NCBI GenBank assembly: GCA_903904735.1
Contig: CAIVDM010000149.1
Coordinates: 1 to 51,593 of the forward strand
Reading direction: 5' to 3'
Origin: an uncultured delta proteobacterium
GTDB lineage: Bacteria; Bdellovibrionota_C; UBA2361; OMII01
Length of the DNA stretch: 51,593 bases
Program-made: the position numbers and the translations under genes
Notes under the pieces: model-generated
Told to the model about the DNA's origin: nothing
Databases searched by the model: none
What the model saw: the letters and a program-made list of their open reading frames with translations, nothing else
Shown: positions 35,582-43,838 of the stretch, in pieces
Numbering within the stretch: position 1 is the first letter of the stretch
Layout of the letters: each line of letters begins with the position of its first letter

Positions 35582-36535
35582 ATGAGTCAGGGTATCGAAC
35601 TGGAGGATGTTCTCGCGGAAGCTATACGGTTGGGAGCGTCAGACGTTCATCTCGGATCGGGAGAGGTCCCGATTTTTCGTTTGAACGGAGGTCTTATTCG
35701 TGCTGAATTCCGGCCTCTGAGTGACACCCAACTGCGTGGCTGGCTAACGGAGCTGGTGCCCGCGGTGGCGCTCGAGCGGAGCGAATTCGATGGGGTCCTT
35801 GAATTTTCGGCTTTAGGGCGTTTTCGGAGTAACTTATTTCGTCACCAAGGCGGAATCGCCGCGGCACTGCGTGTGATTTCATCACAGGTGCCACGGCTTG
35901 ATACCCTAGGATTGCCACCAGTAGTTCATGAGGTGGCGAGTTATGAGCAGGGTCTTGTCTTACTTACCGGACCAACAGGTTCCGGTAAGTCTACTACCAT
36001 GGCGGCGATTGTCGATCAGATTAACTCCACCAGATCCGCGCATATCATCACGGTTGAGGATCCGATTGAGTTCGTGCATCAGTCACGACATTCATTGATC
36101 CGACAGCGCCAACTCGGGCGGGACGCGGATTCGTTTTCGGGGGCGTTGCGGTCAATACTACGTGAGGATCCTGACGTGATAGTCGTTGGAGAGTTGCGAG
36201 ATCACGAGACGATACAGCTCGCGCTCACCGCCGCTGAGACCGGACATCTTGTACTCGCTACATTACACTCCGCGGACGCCCCTCGTACGATTCACCGAAT
36301 CGTTGATGTATTCCCCTCGGGGCAGCAAAGCCAGATTCGCTCAATGCTCGCGGAGTCACTTCAAATGATAGTGTCTCAAACGCTGCGAGCTTCTTCGAGC
36401 CATGGGCGTATCGTTAATGCCGAGGTGCTTGTGGCGATACCGGCGGTACGAACCCTCATTCGAGACGCGAAGCTTCATCAGTTGCGGGGCGTTATGCAGG
36501 CTTCTCGCGCGGCGGGTATGCGGACATTCGAGTAA
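35582..36535 (+). CDS. PilT-like type IV pilus retraction ATPase, short C-terminus
   Basis: 317 residues. Secretion ATPase of the PilT branch: N-terminal PAS-like domain (about 1-100, with ASDVHLGSGEVPIFRLNG), Walker A GPTGSGKST (130-138), Asp box ITVEDPIE (156-163), Walker B with Glu204 (DVIVVGELRD), His box TGHLVLATLHS (220-230) and the AIRNLIRE-like element AVRTLIRDAKLHQL. The protein ends right after GMRTFE, where PilT proteins (about 344 residues) usually continue with roughly 25 residues; no other frame restores them. It may retract pili or act as PilU-like accessory. No other pil genes are in the window. It diverges from mfd; AGGA precedes the ATG. Confidence 0.85.
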   Translation: MSQGIELEDVLAEAIRLGASDVHLGSGEVPIFRLNGGLIRAEFRPLSDTQLRGWLTELVPAVALERSEFDGVLEFSALGRFRSNLFRHQGGIAAALRVISSQVPRLDTLGLPPVVHEVASYEQGLVLLTGPTGSGKSTTMAAIVDQINSTRSAHIITVEDPIEFVHQSRHSLIRQRQLGRDADSFSGALRSILREDPDVIVVGELRDHETIQLALTAAETGHLVLATLHSADAPRTIHRIVDVFPSGQQSQIRSMLAESLQMIVSQTLRASSSHGRIVNAEVLVAIPAVRTLIRDAKLHQLRGVMQASRAAGMRTFE

Positions 36536-36650
36536 GGGAATGGGGTGCCTCAGCGCACGCCGTGTTACACGACGCTATCTCCTTCAAGGAACCTGATATT
36601 TGTTGACGATAAGAGATTTCTCTGGGCCGCTAAGAACCCACATGTTTACG

Positions 36651-37736
36651 TCACGGCTTTTTATCTATGAGCGAGCCCCGCGCCATAAAGTTCCCGTTCT
36701 CGATTCCCCCGAATGCTGAGAACCTCACTTTACCAAACGATACCGAGTCGTGCTCGTGTTGCCGCACATAGGTGGCGATCTGTTCAGGGCTCTCCGCGCC
36801 ACCGATAAGAGCCGCGGCGACGAATGTGACAGCATCAAAGGAATTAGGCGCGGTCATTATCGGCGGCGCCGAGTACTTGTCCTGATACTTTTTACGGAAA
36901 AGCTCCGCGGCTCCTTCAGGCGCCATGTAGAGGGAGTTCTTCAGAAGACCCGAAAATGTCGAATCTGTCTCGTAGCCCTCAAAGTCGTGACTTCCAAGAA
37001 CACTGATGAGCGGGGCGAGTTGTTGTCGCTGTTTAAGGAACGCCACTATGGACGCCTGATTGGCGGACGCGAAAAGTATCGCCGTGGCGCCTCGTCGCCG
37101 CGCTTGGAGAATCAGAGATCGAAAGTCGGTCTCTCCTGAACTAAACTCTTGGTCAAAGACAATGTCCACCGAAGAGCGACTGGCTGATTCGACCGCGACA
37201 CGTCGCATCTCAACAAAGTAAGGATCTTGATCGAAGAGCACAACGATCTCGCGCAGTCCTAGTTGGGAAGCTTTCTCCACGAGGGCTGAGACCTCGCGCT
37301 GGAAATTGAAGTATGTGGAGAAGACTAAAGGGTACTTGGAGGGCGAGTCCTTGATAATCGGAATCGAAGCGCTCGGTGAGATAACGAGGGTCCCACGCTT
37401 CTCTGTGATTGGTAGGCATCCTTGAAAAGTGTCGAGCCACGTTGGTCCAAGGACAATCTTCACGCCGTCCACCTCGACAAGCTTCTTTACGGCAGTCACG
37501 GTCCCTAAGCCTGTGCTTGTGGTGTCTTCTACCTTGAGCGCGAGATGAATCTTGCCTTGCGCGTTGATCTCATCGACCGCGAGCCGAGCGCCGTTTAATT
37601 CCTCACGACCAAACGTAGCGGCGTCTCCCGTCAGTCCAAAAGCGGCTCCGATGGTAAATGACTTTGTTTGAGCCGCTGAACGGTCTGCCGCGAAAAGCAT
37701 AACGCTGACAAGAAAAAGAGTGAGTGTTCGTCGCAT
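36651..37736 (-). CDS. Periplasmic binding protein, branched-chain amino-acid (LivJ) type
   Basis: 361 residues. A clear signal peptide (TLTLFLVSVMLFAADRSAAQ) precedes a type I periplasmic binding fold: FTIGAAFGLTGDAATFGREE, then the GARLAVDEINAQG block, TAVKKLVEVDGVKIVLGPTW, and VVLFDQDPYFVEMRRVAVES in the second lobe. Family members bind leucine/isoleucine/valine, amides, urea or aromatic compounds for ABC importers; the ligand here is unknown. No permease or ATPase genes adjoin it, so it may serve a transporter encoded elsewhere. Ribosome site GGAGGGCTC directly before ATG. It converges with the PilT-like gene. Confidence 0.88.
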   Translation of the reverse strand: MRRTLTLFLVSVMLFAADRSAAQTKSFTIGAAFGLTGDAATFGREELNGARLAVDEINAQGKIHLALKVEDTTSTGLGTVTAVKKLVEVDGVKIVLGPTWLDTFQGCLPITEKRGTLVISPSASIPIIKDSPSKYPLVFSTYFNFQREVSALVEKASQLGLREIVVLFDQDPYFVEMRRVAVESASRSSVDIVFDQEFSSGETDFRSLILQARRRGATAILFASANQASIVAFLKQRQQLAPLISVLGSHDFEGYETDSTFSGLLKNSLYMAPEGAAELFRKKYQDKYSAPPIMTAPNSFDAVTFVAAALIGGAESPEQIATYVRQHEHDSVSFGKVRFSAFGGIENGNFMARGSLIDKKP

Positions 37737-37866
37737 GAGCCCTCCGAGCTAATGTGTAGGGCGAATGCTAGCGTACTAGGCCGCAGCGTGCATCACCTTG
37801 CATGATGAGGTTGTCTCTCCCGTCTGCAGTGGTCAAGTAGCTTAGACGATTGAGAAACGATGTATG

Positions 37867-37872
37867 TATAAT
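37867..37872 (+). promoter_or_regulatory. Candidate -10 element of the PRTase-Nudix-MFS operon
   Basis: A perfect TATAAT lies about 140 bp upstream of the phosphoribosyltransferase ATG, with no good -35 at 16-18 bp. Further down the leader, CGGTTT/AAACCCG (37948-37964) could form a small hairpin followed 13 bases later by TATTTTT (37973-37978), but the geometry is poor for an attenuator. Confidence 0.35.
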
Positions 37873-38010
37873 GACTTGCCACTATCGACCGATTGCGGAG
37901 TTTTCGACTGTCATCCAAGGTACGGCAGCGGTACTATAAAGGAGTCGGTTTGGGGAAACCCGAGCGGTAGGTATTTTTCCTAATCACCAAACACTCGAGA
38001 TAGGCGCGCC

Positions 38011-38496
38011 ATGGACGAGACAACAAAAGCAGTTATCGAACGTATAGCCATTCGGTACGACCAGCCCACGAAGATCCCAAGTGGGGATCTCGCGACGGTT
38101 TTCTATGATTGTTTCCAGCTCTCCCCCAGTGAACTCGCGCGCTTGGCGGCGGACGCCATAGGCGATCTCGATCATGATACCTTCGACATGGCGATTGGGC
38201 TCGCATACAGCGGAATCCTCTTCGCGTCAGCGGTCGCTGGCGGGCGTAAGGTGGCGATCCTCCAGAAGGACGGAAACTTCTTCGGCCCCGAGCTAAAAGG
38301 TCGACGCATCGTGATAGTGGACGATGTCGTCTATTCTGGTTCTCGAATCAGAGAAGCGGCCCGAAAGGTACAGACCGCGGGTGGTACTGTCGTGGGATTC
38401 GTGTGTATTATTGACCGGTCTTCAGGCGCGTTAAGAGGAGCGAACAGCCCGCTCGGAGCGCCGTTATGGGGCGCGTTTCAGGCTGATATGGAATAG
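38011..38496 (+). CDS. Orotate phosphoribosyltransferase-like PRTase
   Basis: 161 residues, shorter than typical OPRT (180-210). The PRPP loop RIVIVDDVVYSGSR (99-112) is excellent. Upstream, IPSGDLATVFYDCFQLSP matches the OPRT SGxxSxxYFD region and AIGLAYSGILFASAVA the purine/orotate-binding block. The usual Arg/Lys-rich catalytic loop of OPRT is hard to identify (KVAILQKDGNFFGPELKG takes that place). It could be a bona fide small OPRT or a PRTase for another base. First gene of a tight operon with a Nudix hydrolase and an MFS transporter, four bases apart each. Confidence 0.75.
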   Translation: MDETTKAVIERIAIRYDQPTKIPSGDLATVFYDCFQLSPSELARLAADAIGDLDHDTFDMAIGLAYSGILFASAVAGGRKVAILQKDGNFFGPELKGRRIVIVDDVVYSGSRIREAARKVQTAGGTVVGFVCIIDRSSGALRGANSPLGAPLWGAFQADME

Positions 38497-38500
38497 TCAG

Positions 38501-39046
38501 ATGTCGGAAGGGAATCCTTGGAAACGAGTAGGTAGTCGGCTCATTTATGAAAACCCATGGATGACCCTCCGAGAGGATCAAGTAATCTCCCCAACTGGCA
38601 AACCAGGTATATATAGTGTCGTGGATACCCGAGTCGCCACAGGAGTAGTGGCGATGACAGATGATCAAGAGATCTATCTCGTCGGCCAATATCGTTACCC
38701 CACAGATGTGTATTCCTGGGAGATCCCGGAAGGAGGGGCGGATCCGGGAGAAAATCCATTAAACGCTATCAAGCGAGAGTTACGTGAAGAGACTGGCGTA
38801 GTGGCGGACTCATGGCAACCACTTGGCACTGAGATACATCTCAGTAATTGCGTTACATCTGAGCGGGCATACCTATACCTCGCCAAGGGTCTCACGCAGG
38901 GCGAGATGTCGCCGGACGAGACCGAAGTGCTCAAGGTGAAGAAGGTGCCTTTTGTCGACTGTGTTCAAATGGTGGAACGGGGCGAGATATTCGATTGCCT
39001 CTCAATCATCGCGATTTTGCGTGTCGCGCGTCTCATAGGATTGTAG
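38501..39046 (+). CDS. Nudix hydrolase, ADP-ribose pyrophosphatase type
   Basis: 181 residues. The Nudix box GGADPGENPLNAIKRELREE followed by TGV fits Gx5Ex7REUxEExGU exactly. Preceding residues VYSWEIPEGG and the N-terminal WKRVGSRLIYENPWMTLRED segment (ENPWMxxxxD) are typical of ADP-ribose pyrophosphatases (NudF-like), which hydrolyse ADP-ribose to AMP and ribose-5-phosphate. Substrate cannot be fixed from sequence. It lies four bases after the PRTase and four before the MFS gene, so the operon may handle nucleotide or nucleotide-sugar salvage (inference). Confidence 0.9.
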   Translation: MSEGNPWKRVGSRLIYENPWMTLREDQVISPTGKPGIYSVVDTRVATGVVAMTDDQEIYLVGQYRYPTDVYSWEIPEGGADPGENPLNAIKRELREETGVVADSWQPLGTEIHLSNCVTSERAYLYLAKGLTQGEMSPDETEVLKVKKVPFVDCVQMVERGEIFDCLSIIAILRVARLIGL

Positions 39047-39050
39047 CGCG

Positions 39051-40427
39051 GTGAATTTTCTTTCCACAAAAACTTCTAAGGACATCGTTAAAGAGGGCGC
39101 TTTTGACGCGGTCAAGATAGGCGCCGCGGAGACGTATTTCTCCGCGTTCGGAGTGTTTCTGGGGGGAACGCCCCTCCAAATTGGCGCGCTCGCGACGCTG
39201 CCGCCGTTGCTCGGGGCGATGTTCCAGGCGGTTGGCATGAGATTGTCGGAGCGTATCGCTAGTCGCAGGGAAGCGATAGTCAGAGCGATCAAGCTACAGG
39301 CGATGCTCGTTCTCCCGATCGGTCTTATCCCGTATGTTTTCGGCACGGGGTGGTGGGCCGTTACCGCGCTGATAGTCATTATTAGTCTCTATCACATGAC
39401 GATCGGGTTTATGGCGCCGATGTGGAATAGCCTGGTGGGAGATCTGATTCCGCCCACATCTCGCGGTGAGTTCTTCGGTTTTCGAAATAAGTGGATGTCG
39501 ATCGCGACATTCGCGGGGGTTTTTGGGGCTGGGTATCTCGTTCATCACTGTAAATCATGGAGCGTCACCGAGCTTGGATTCGCGGTGGTGTTCCTTGTCG
39601 CGGCGCTTAGTCGTTACGCCTCTGGATTGGCTTTCTCACGAGTGCCGGACGCGTCGCTCCATGTGCCAGATGACTCTAAGTTCACGTTTTGGCAATTCAT
39701 CGTGCGCGCGCGACACTCAAACTTCGTGAAGTTCGTGTTTTTTATCTCATGCATGAACTTCGCGACTGCGCTATCGGGTCCGTACTTCGCGATGTATATG
39801 CTCAAAGACCTGGCCTTCTCCTATCAAGAGTATATGTTCGTGGTCGCGGCGGTGGTGTTAGCTCAGTTTAGCGTAATGCGGGCATGGGGTTCTTTGAGCG
39901 ACCAGTTCGGCAATCGGCAGATCCTCAAGGTGTGCGGATTTCTCGTCTCGATTAACCCGCTACTGTGGCTGGTCTCTTCCAATATTTGGTGGGTGGTATT
40001 TATCCAGCTTTATAGTGGTGTTTTTTGGGCAGGCTTCAACCTGGCGGCGGCAAATTTTGTTTTCGACGCTGTTACGGCGCCCAAGAGAGCTAGATGTTTC
40101 GCCTACCAATCGATTATCAACGGAGTGCTCGTGTTTTTGGGCTCGGCGCTAGGAGGATATATAGCGACACGCTTGCCCCAGGGCTCTGGAAGCGCATTGG
40201 CTGTTTTTGTCGAGGAGTCGCCATTTTTAATTCTCTTCGTGATATCGGGGCTGCTGCGCTTTATGACGATGGTGGTTTTGCTTCCAACCTTCGCCGAGGT
40301 GAGGCGTGTCCAGAAGATACGCGGACATCAGTTGTTGATTCGCGTCACATCATTACGACCGCTCTGGGGAGCGACGTTCGGGGTGCTTGCTAACCGATAC
40401 TCCAAGCGAGATGTCTCGCCGGAATAG
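39051..40427 (+). CDS. Major facilitator superfamily transporter
   Basis: 458 residues, start GTG 39051. Twelve hydrophobic segments are readable, beginning about 25-45 (AAETYFSAFGVFLGGTPLQIGALATL) and ending near 425, with the characteristic loop-2/3 sequences (RLSERIASRREAIVRAI) and DQFGNRQILKVCGFL in the second half. The block DLIPPTSRGEFFGFRNKWMSIATF is typical of MFS_1 exporters. Transported compound unknown. Last gene of the PRTase-Nudix-MFS operon; it converges with the MBL hydrolase gene with a 25-bp gap. Confidence 0.88.
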   Translation: MNFLSTKTSKDIVKEGAFDAVKIGAAETYFSAFGVFLGGTPLQIGALATLPPLLGAMFQAVGMRLSERIASRREAIVRAIKLQAMLVLPIGLIPYVFGTGWWAVTALIVIISLYHMTIGFMAPMWNSLVGDLIPPTSRGEFFGFRNKWMSIATFAGVFGAGYLVHHCKSWSVTELGFAVVFLVAALSRYASGLAFSRVPDASLHVPDDSKFTFWQFIVRARHSNFVKFVFFISCMNFATALSGPYFAMYMLKDLAFSYQEYMFVVAAVVLAQFSVMRAWGSLSDQFGNRQILKVCGFLVSINPLLWLVSSNIWWVVFIQLYSGVFWAGFNLAAANFVFDAVTAPKRARCFAYQSIINGVLVFLGSALGGYIATRLPQGSGSALAVFVEESPFLILFVISGLLRFMTMVVLLPTFAEVRRVQKIRGHQLLIRVTSLRPLWGATFGVLANRYSKRDVSPE

Positions 40428-40452
40428 GTTTGACGAGTCCGGTTGGTTCTTT

Positions 40453-41334
40453 CTAAAGCGTTATAAGCTTATTGCCCACGGCAAGACTCAAGGTGCCAGT
40501 GAAGCCCCGTTCTTTAGCGCGAGATGCGGTTTCGGCTACTAATCGCGCGGTCTCTCGAGAGCGTTCGAGTGGCGAGAGCCGACGATCTTGCTGATGTCTG
40601 AGGTATACGTGAGCGGCTCGAGCGATTGGGGACTTCGCCTTCACGAGCAGGTCTACGACAGGTTCGAGATTGATAGTATATGTGCCATCTGACAGGCGGA
40701 TGTTTGTAAGGTGTCCGAAGTCAAAGACGCATAGGTCTGAGTCGCGACAGAAGTTAATCAATGAGTCGTTTAGTTCAGTGGCGTCACAGGCGAAGGCGTA
40801 TCGCTTGCCATCGACGTCACATCGCGCACCGTGGTTGTTAGCACCAGGAAGATGCACCGAAGTCACTGGGATATCTCCCACCCAGTAGGTCCAGTTCTGG
40901 AAGTCAGGACCAGGAGCATACTCGAGAGAGCGGCTGAGGGGAGGGGATGAAGCGTTGTATAAGCTCGTCTCTTCTTTGCCCCAGAGGGAGCGGAGATTCT
41001 CAATTAAGTTACACACCTCTTCGGTGGCGTGGATAACTACCCGCACCACGGATAAATGTTTGAAGTCGTCCGACCATGTAAGGCACTGGAGCAGGGGAAA
41101 TAGCCCCGCTAGGTGGTCAGTGTGGCGATGGGATATATGGATGTGAAGCTCACGGCAGTTATCGAGAGCGCCAAAAGAGTCGAGGCGGTCGAGGATGCCG
41201 TAGCCGATGTCGATAAGTAGCGTCGTGTCACCATTAAGGATGCACGCGCTAGTTTGAGCGTGCGCGGCATCGATACGACAAGTACCTGTGCCGATCTGAT
41301 AAATTTGAGGTTTTAGGGCGGAGTAGGCTGGCAT
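40453..41334 (-). CDS. MBL-fold metallohydrolase
   Basis: 293 residues from ATG 41334; a longer frame to 41424 adds an unlikely Ser/Cys-rich extension. The metallo-beta-lactamase motif HISHRHTDHLAG carries the HxHxDH zinc ligands; downstream, LPGANNHGARC and FACDATELND provide the His and Asp ligands of the remaining site. The layout (IGTGTCRIDAAHAQTSACIL, then IDIGYGILDRL) matches the ribonuclease Z/phosphodiesterase-like end of the fold. Neither start has a ribosome site. Substrate unknown. It converges with the MFS gene. Confidence 0.8.
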   Translation of the reverse strand: MPAYSALKPQIYQIGTGTCRIDAAHAQTSACILNGDTTLLIDIGYGILDRLDSFGALDNCRELHIHISHRHTDHLAGLFPLLQCLTWSDDFKHLSVVRVVIHATEEVCNLIENLRSLWGKEETSLYNASSPPLSRSLEYAPGPDFQNWTYWVGDIPVTSVHLPGANNHGARCDVDGKRYAFACDATELNDSLINFCRDSDLCVFDFGHLTNIRLSDGTYTINLEPVVDLLVKAKSPIARAAHVYLRHQQDRRLSPLERSRETARLVAETASRAKERGFTGTLSLAVGNKLITL

Positions 41335-41739
41335 TATGAATCTTTGGCAGCTAGGTGAGCTGAAAGTAGACCGCGCGAATACCAGATGGCAAGAGACAAG
41401 CCAATCTCTGGGGGTAGTGACCACAGGCTCTACCGATCCTCACGAGCCAAGGATATCTAGAAGTGAAGGCAGCGACACCAAGCACTATCTACAGGAGTAT
41501 TCCACGTCGAGAGAGCATCCGCCCAAACACTTCCTCTTGGCAGTATGGGTGTAGGTTATGCCCTTTACGAGTCAGAAATAGCTACTTTTGAAGGTCCTAC
41601 CACGACCAATCTGCAAGCGCCGTGCCACCCATAGAGTCGATGGAGTGGGGTGCGGCATCTGAATTCATAGAGGGAGATCTTCACTGGATTCTCGGGGAAG
41701 GTCGTCCCGCTGGTATGTAGGTGAGGTGCACGCGGTCGT
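41335..41739. other. Intergenic region between divergent genes
   Basis: 405 bp. A 72-codon plus-strand frame (41336-41554) is open but unlike any family I know and has no ribosome site, so I do not call it. The region must hold the promoter of the kinase operon; no clear hexamer pair stands out. GAGGTG (41725-41730) lies ten bases before the kinase ATG. Confidence 0.35.
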
Positions 41740-43836
41740 ATGCAGGTGGCGCGCTCCAAAACGAGGTCCTCGGGAGGTTTATCTCCAACTGCCTTTCTCT
41801 CATCAGGGCAGCTTCTGGCGGAGCGGTATCGAATTATAAAGCCACTCGGACGCGGCGGTATGGCGTCGGTCTATCTCGCCGAGGATACCGTTCTTCAAGA
41901 GACCGAAGTCGCGATAAAGATCCTAAGTGACGTCAGCGAGGGGATTGCTGAACATCGCTCCCGCTTTATTCAAGAGGTAAAGCTCACTCGAAAAATCCAG
42001 CACGAGAATGTCGTTCGCACGTTCGATTACGGACAGGACGGAGATATATGCTTCTATTCCATGGAGCATCTGCGCGGGGCGCCCCTTTCAGATATTATGG
42101 CTCGTGGCGTAATCGATGTTGACGCGGTCGTATCGATAGCCACACAGCTCATGAGAGGGCTCATCGCTATTCAAAGCGTTGGAATAATCCATCGGGATCT
42201 GAAACCTTCCAATATAATCATGAGCGATAGCGGGATAGTCACGATAACTGACTTCGGTATCGCCCGAGGGGAGTCGTCTCAGGTAACGCTCAGTCCGTCG
42301 CGGATCTTAGGGACGATCGCGTACATAGCCCCAGAGGTTCTTTCGGGCATCAGGGCGAGTAGAGCCGTAGATTTTTATGCGCTAGGGGTTGTTCTCTATG
42401 AGTTGCTGACCGGCCATCAGCCGTTCGATGAGGAAAATCCAGCGCGGCTCATTATCCGAAAAGTCGAACAGGATCCGATCTCGATATCCGCCTACCGCTC
42501 CGACTTACCGGCGTGGCTCACGGATGCGATTATGGGGCTGCTTGTGCGCGACCCCGCTGAGCGAATGAGCGCTGTGCGTGATTTCGCCAAGGCTTTAGAG
42601 TCACGCGAGGACAGTGAGAAAACAAAGAGCCTCTCGTCGCAACTCGATGATACCGTCGCGAACTCGGATTTTCCTGCGCGATCCTCGTTGTTCCTTGAGG
42701 GCGTGCGTCGGAGGTGCCTTAGCCTCTTGTCGATGCCCGCGTTGCTAGCCACGCTCTTCTCGTCGCTCGTGTTGCCGATTTCCACGACAGACATGAGTGA
42801 TCGTATTGAGTATACGTCTTTGGACTCATTGTTTCATTGGAGGGGGAGCGTCACCCCGCCCGCGGAGGCCATTATCGTGGCGATAGACGAGCAGAGCTAC
42901 GCCAACATGGGTGTTCCGTTCACTTCTCCCTGGCCTCGGGCGCTGCACGCGAGACTCGTAAATGCCCTCATAGACGCTGGAGCTAAGCTGGTGGTGTTTG
43001 ACGTGTTGTTTAGTGATAGCGGCCTGGAGGGGGGCGCTGACGACGAACTGGCGGAGGCGATGCGACGAGTGCCAACGATACTCGGGGCGGCGCTTGGATT
43101 ATCGCATAAAGCCACTATGCAGGGGAGCTTTCTGCTCGAGGAGATGATTAGACCAACACCGCTTTTTGAGGAAGCGGCCGCGGGAGTGGGAACAATTGGG
43201 TTTCCACTGGACAAGCGTAGAGTAAGGCGATTTATGACCCAGCGCTCTGAGGTGTTTCCGGATGTGCCGTCACTAGCGGAAGCGGTTGTGACAACGCTCG
43301 GTGATGCTGTTGAGTACCCAAGACAACGGGACTTGATTAATTTTTACGGTCCCTCGCGAACAATACCGACGCTATCGTACGAAACGGCGCTCCGAGATAT
43401 AGATCGACTCCCTCGCGACGTGTTCAAGGATAAGATTGTTTTCATAGGTCTAGGGCTGCGCAGTAGCACCGGACCTTCAGAGCGAGACTCCTTTGAGACA
43501 CCATATGATGAGGGGCTGTTCGGAACGGAAGTGCACGCCACCGCTACGCTGAACTTACTGCGTAGGGACTGGGTGAGGGGTGTTTCGCCTGTGATCCACG
43601 CGCTAGCCCTCCTGACGGTTGCGGCGGGAATCATTTGGAGCTTGGTATCACTGCCTGGAGCGGGCGCGATTCTTGGAGTGAGCGCATTATCCATCGGCGC
43701 TCTGTCCTGTCAGTTCGGGCTCTTTTTCTTCGGCTTCTATCTTCCAATTGAGACGGGAGTGTTATGGGGATGTTTCGTGGGGTGCCTCCTGCGAATTCTA
43801 TCGGGCGCGCATATCTCTTTTTACCGAGGGAGGTGA
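41740..43836 (+). CDS. Ser/Thr protein kinase with periplasmic CHASE2 domain
   Basis: 698 residues. An Hanks-type kinase domain (about 30-295) has all catalytic elements: Gly-loop GRGGMASV (37-44), Lys60, Glu79, HRDLKPSN (151-158), DFG (171-173), APE-like IAPEVLSG; so it should be active. A membrane helix (about 330-352, LLSMPALLATLFSSLVLPIS) leads to a CHASE2 sensor (about 365-605; AIIVAIDEQSYANMG, WPRALHARLVNALIDAGAKLVVFDVLFSD, VFKDKIVFIGLG) that must lie in the periplasm, followed by three C-terminal membrane helices (about 615-690). CHASE2 senses unknown external signals. Its stop codon overlaps the ribosome-site region of the following secreted FG-GAP-like protein, suggesting a coupled function. 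Confidence 0.92.
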   Translation: MQVARSKTRSSGGLSPTAFLSSGQLLAERYRIIKPLGRGGMASVYLAEDTVLQETEVAIKILSDVSEGIAEHRSRFIQEVKLTRKIQHENVVRTFDYGQDGDICFYSMEHLRGAPLSDIMARGVIDVDAVVSIATQLMRGLIAIQSVGIIHRDLKPSNIIMSDSGIVTITDFGIARGESSQVTLSPSRILGTIAYIAPEVLSGIRASRAVDFYALGVVLYELLTGHQPFDEENPARLIIRKVEQDPISISAYRSDLPAWLTDAIMGLLVRDPAERMSAVRDFAKALESREDSEKTKSLSSQLDDTVANSDFPARSSLFLEGVRRRCLSLLSMPALLATLFSSLVLPISTTDMSDRIEYTSLDSLFHWRGSVTPPAEAIIVAIDEQSYANMGVPFTSPWPRALHARLVNALIDAGAKLVVFDVLFSDSGLEGGADDELAEAMRRVPTILGAALGLSHKATMQGSFLLEEMIRPTPLFEEAAAGVGTIGFPLDKRRVRRFMTQRSEVFPDVPSLAEAVVTTLGDAVEYPRQRDLINFYGPSRTIPTLSYETALRDIDRLPRDVFKDKIVFIGLGLRSSTGPSERDSFETPYDEGLFGTEVHATATLNLLRRDWVRGVSPVIHALALLTVAAGIIWSLVSLPGAGAILGVSALSIGALSCQFGLFFFGFYLPIETGVLWGCFVGCLLRILSGAHISFYRGR

Positions 43837-43838
43837 TT

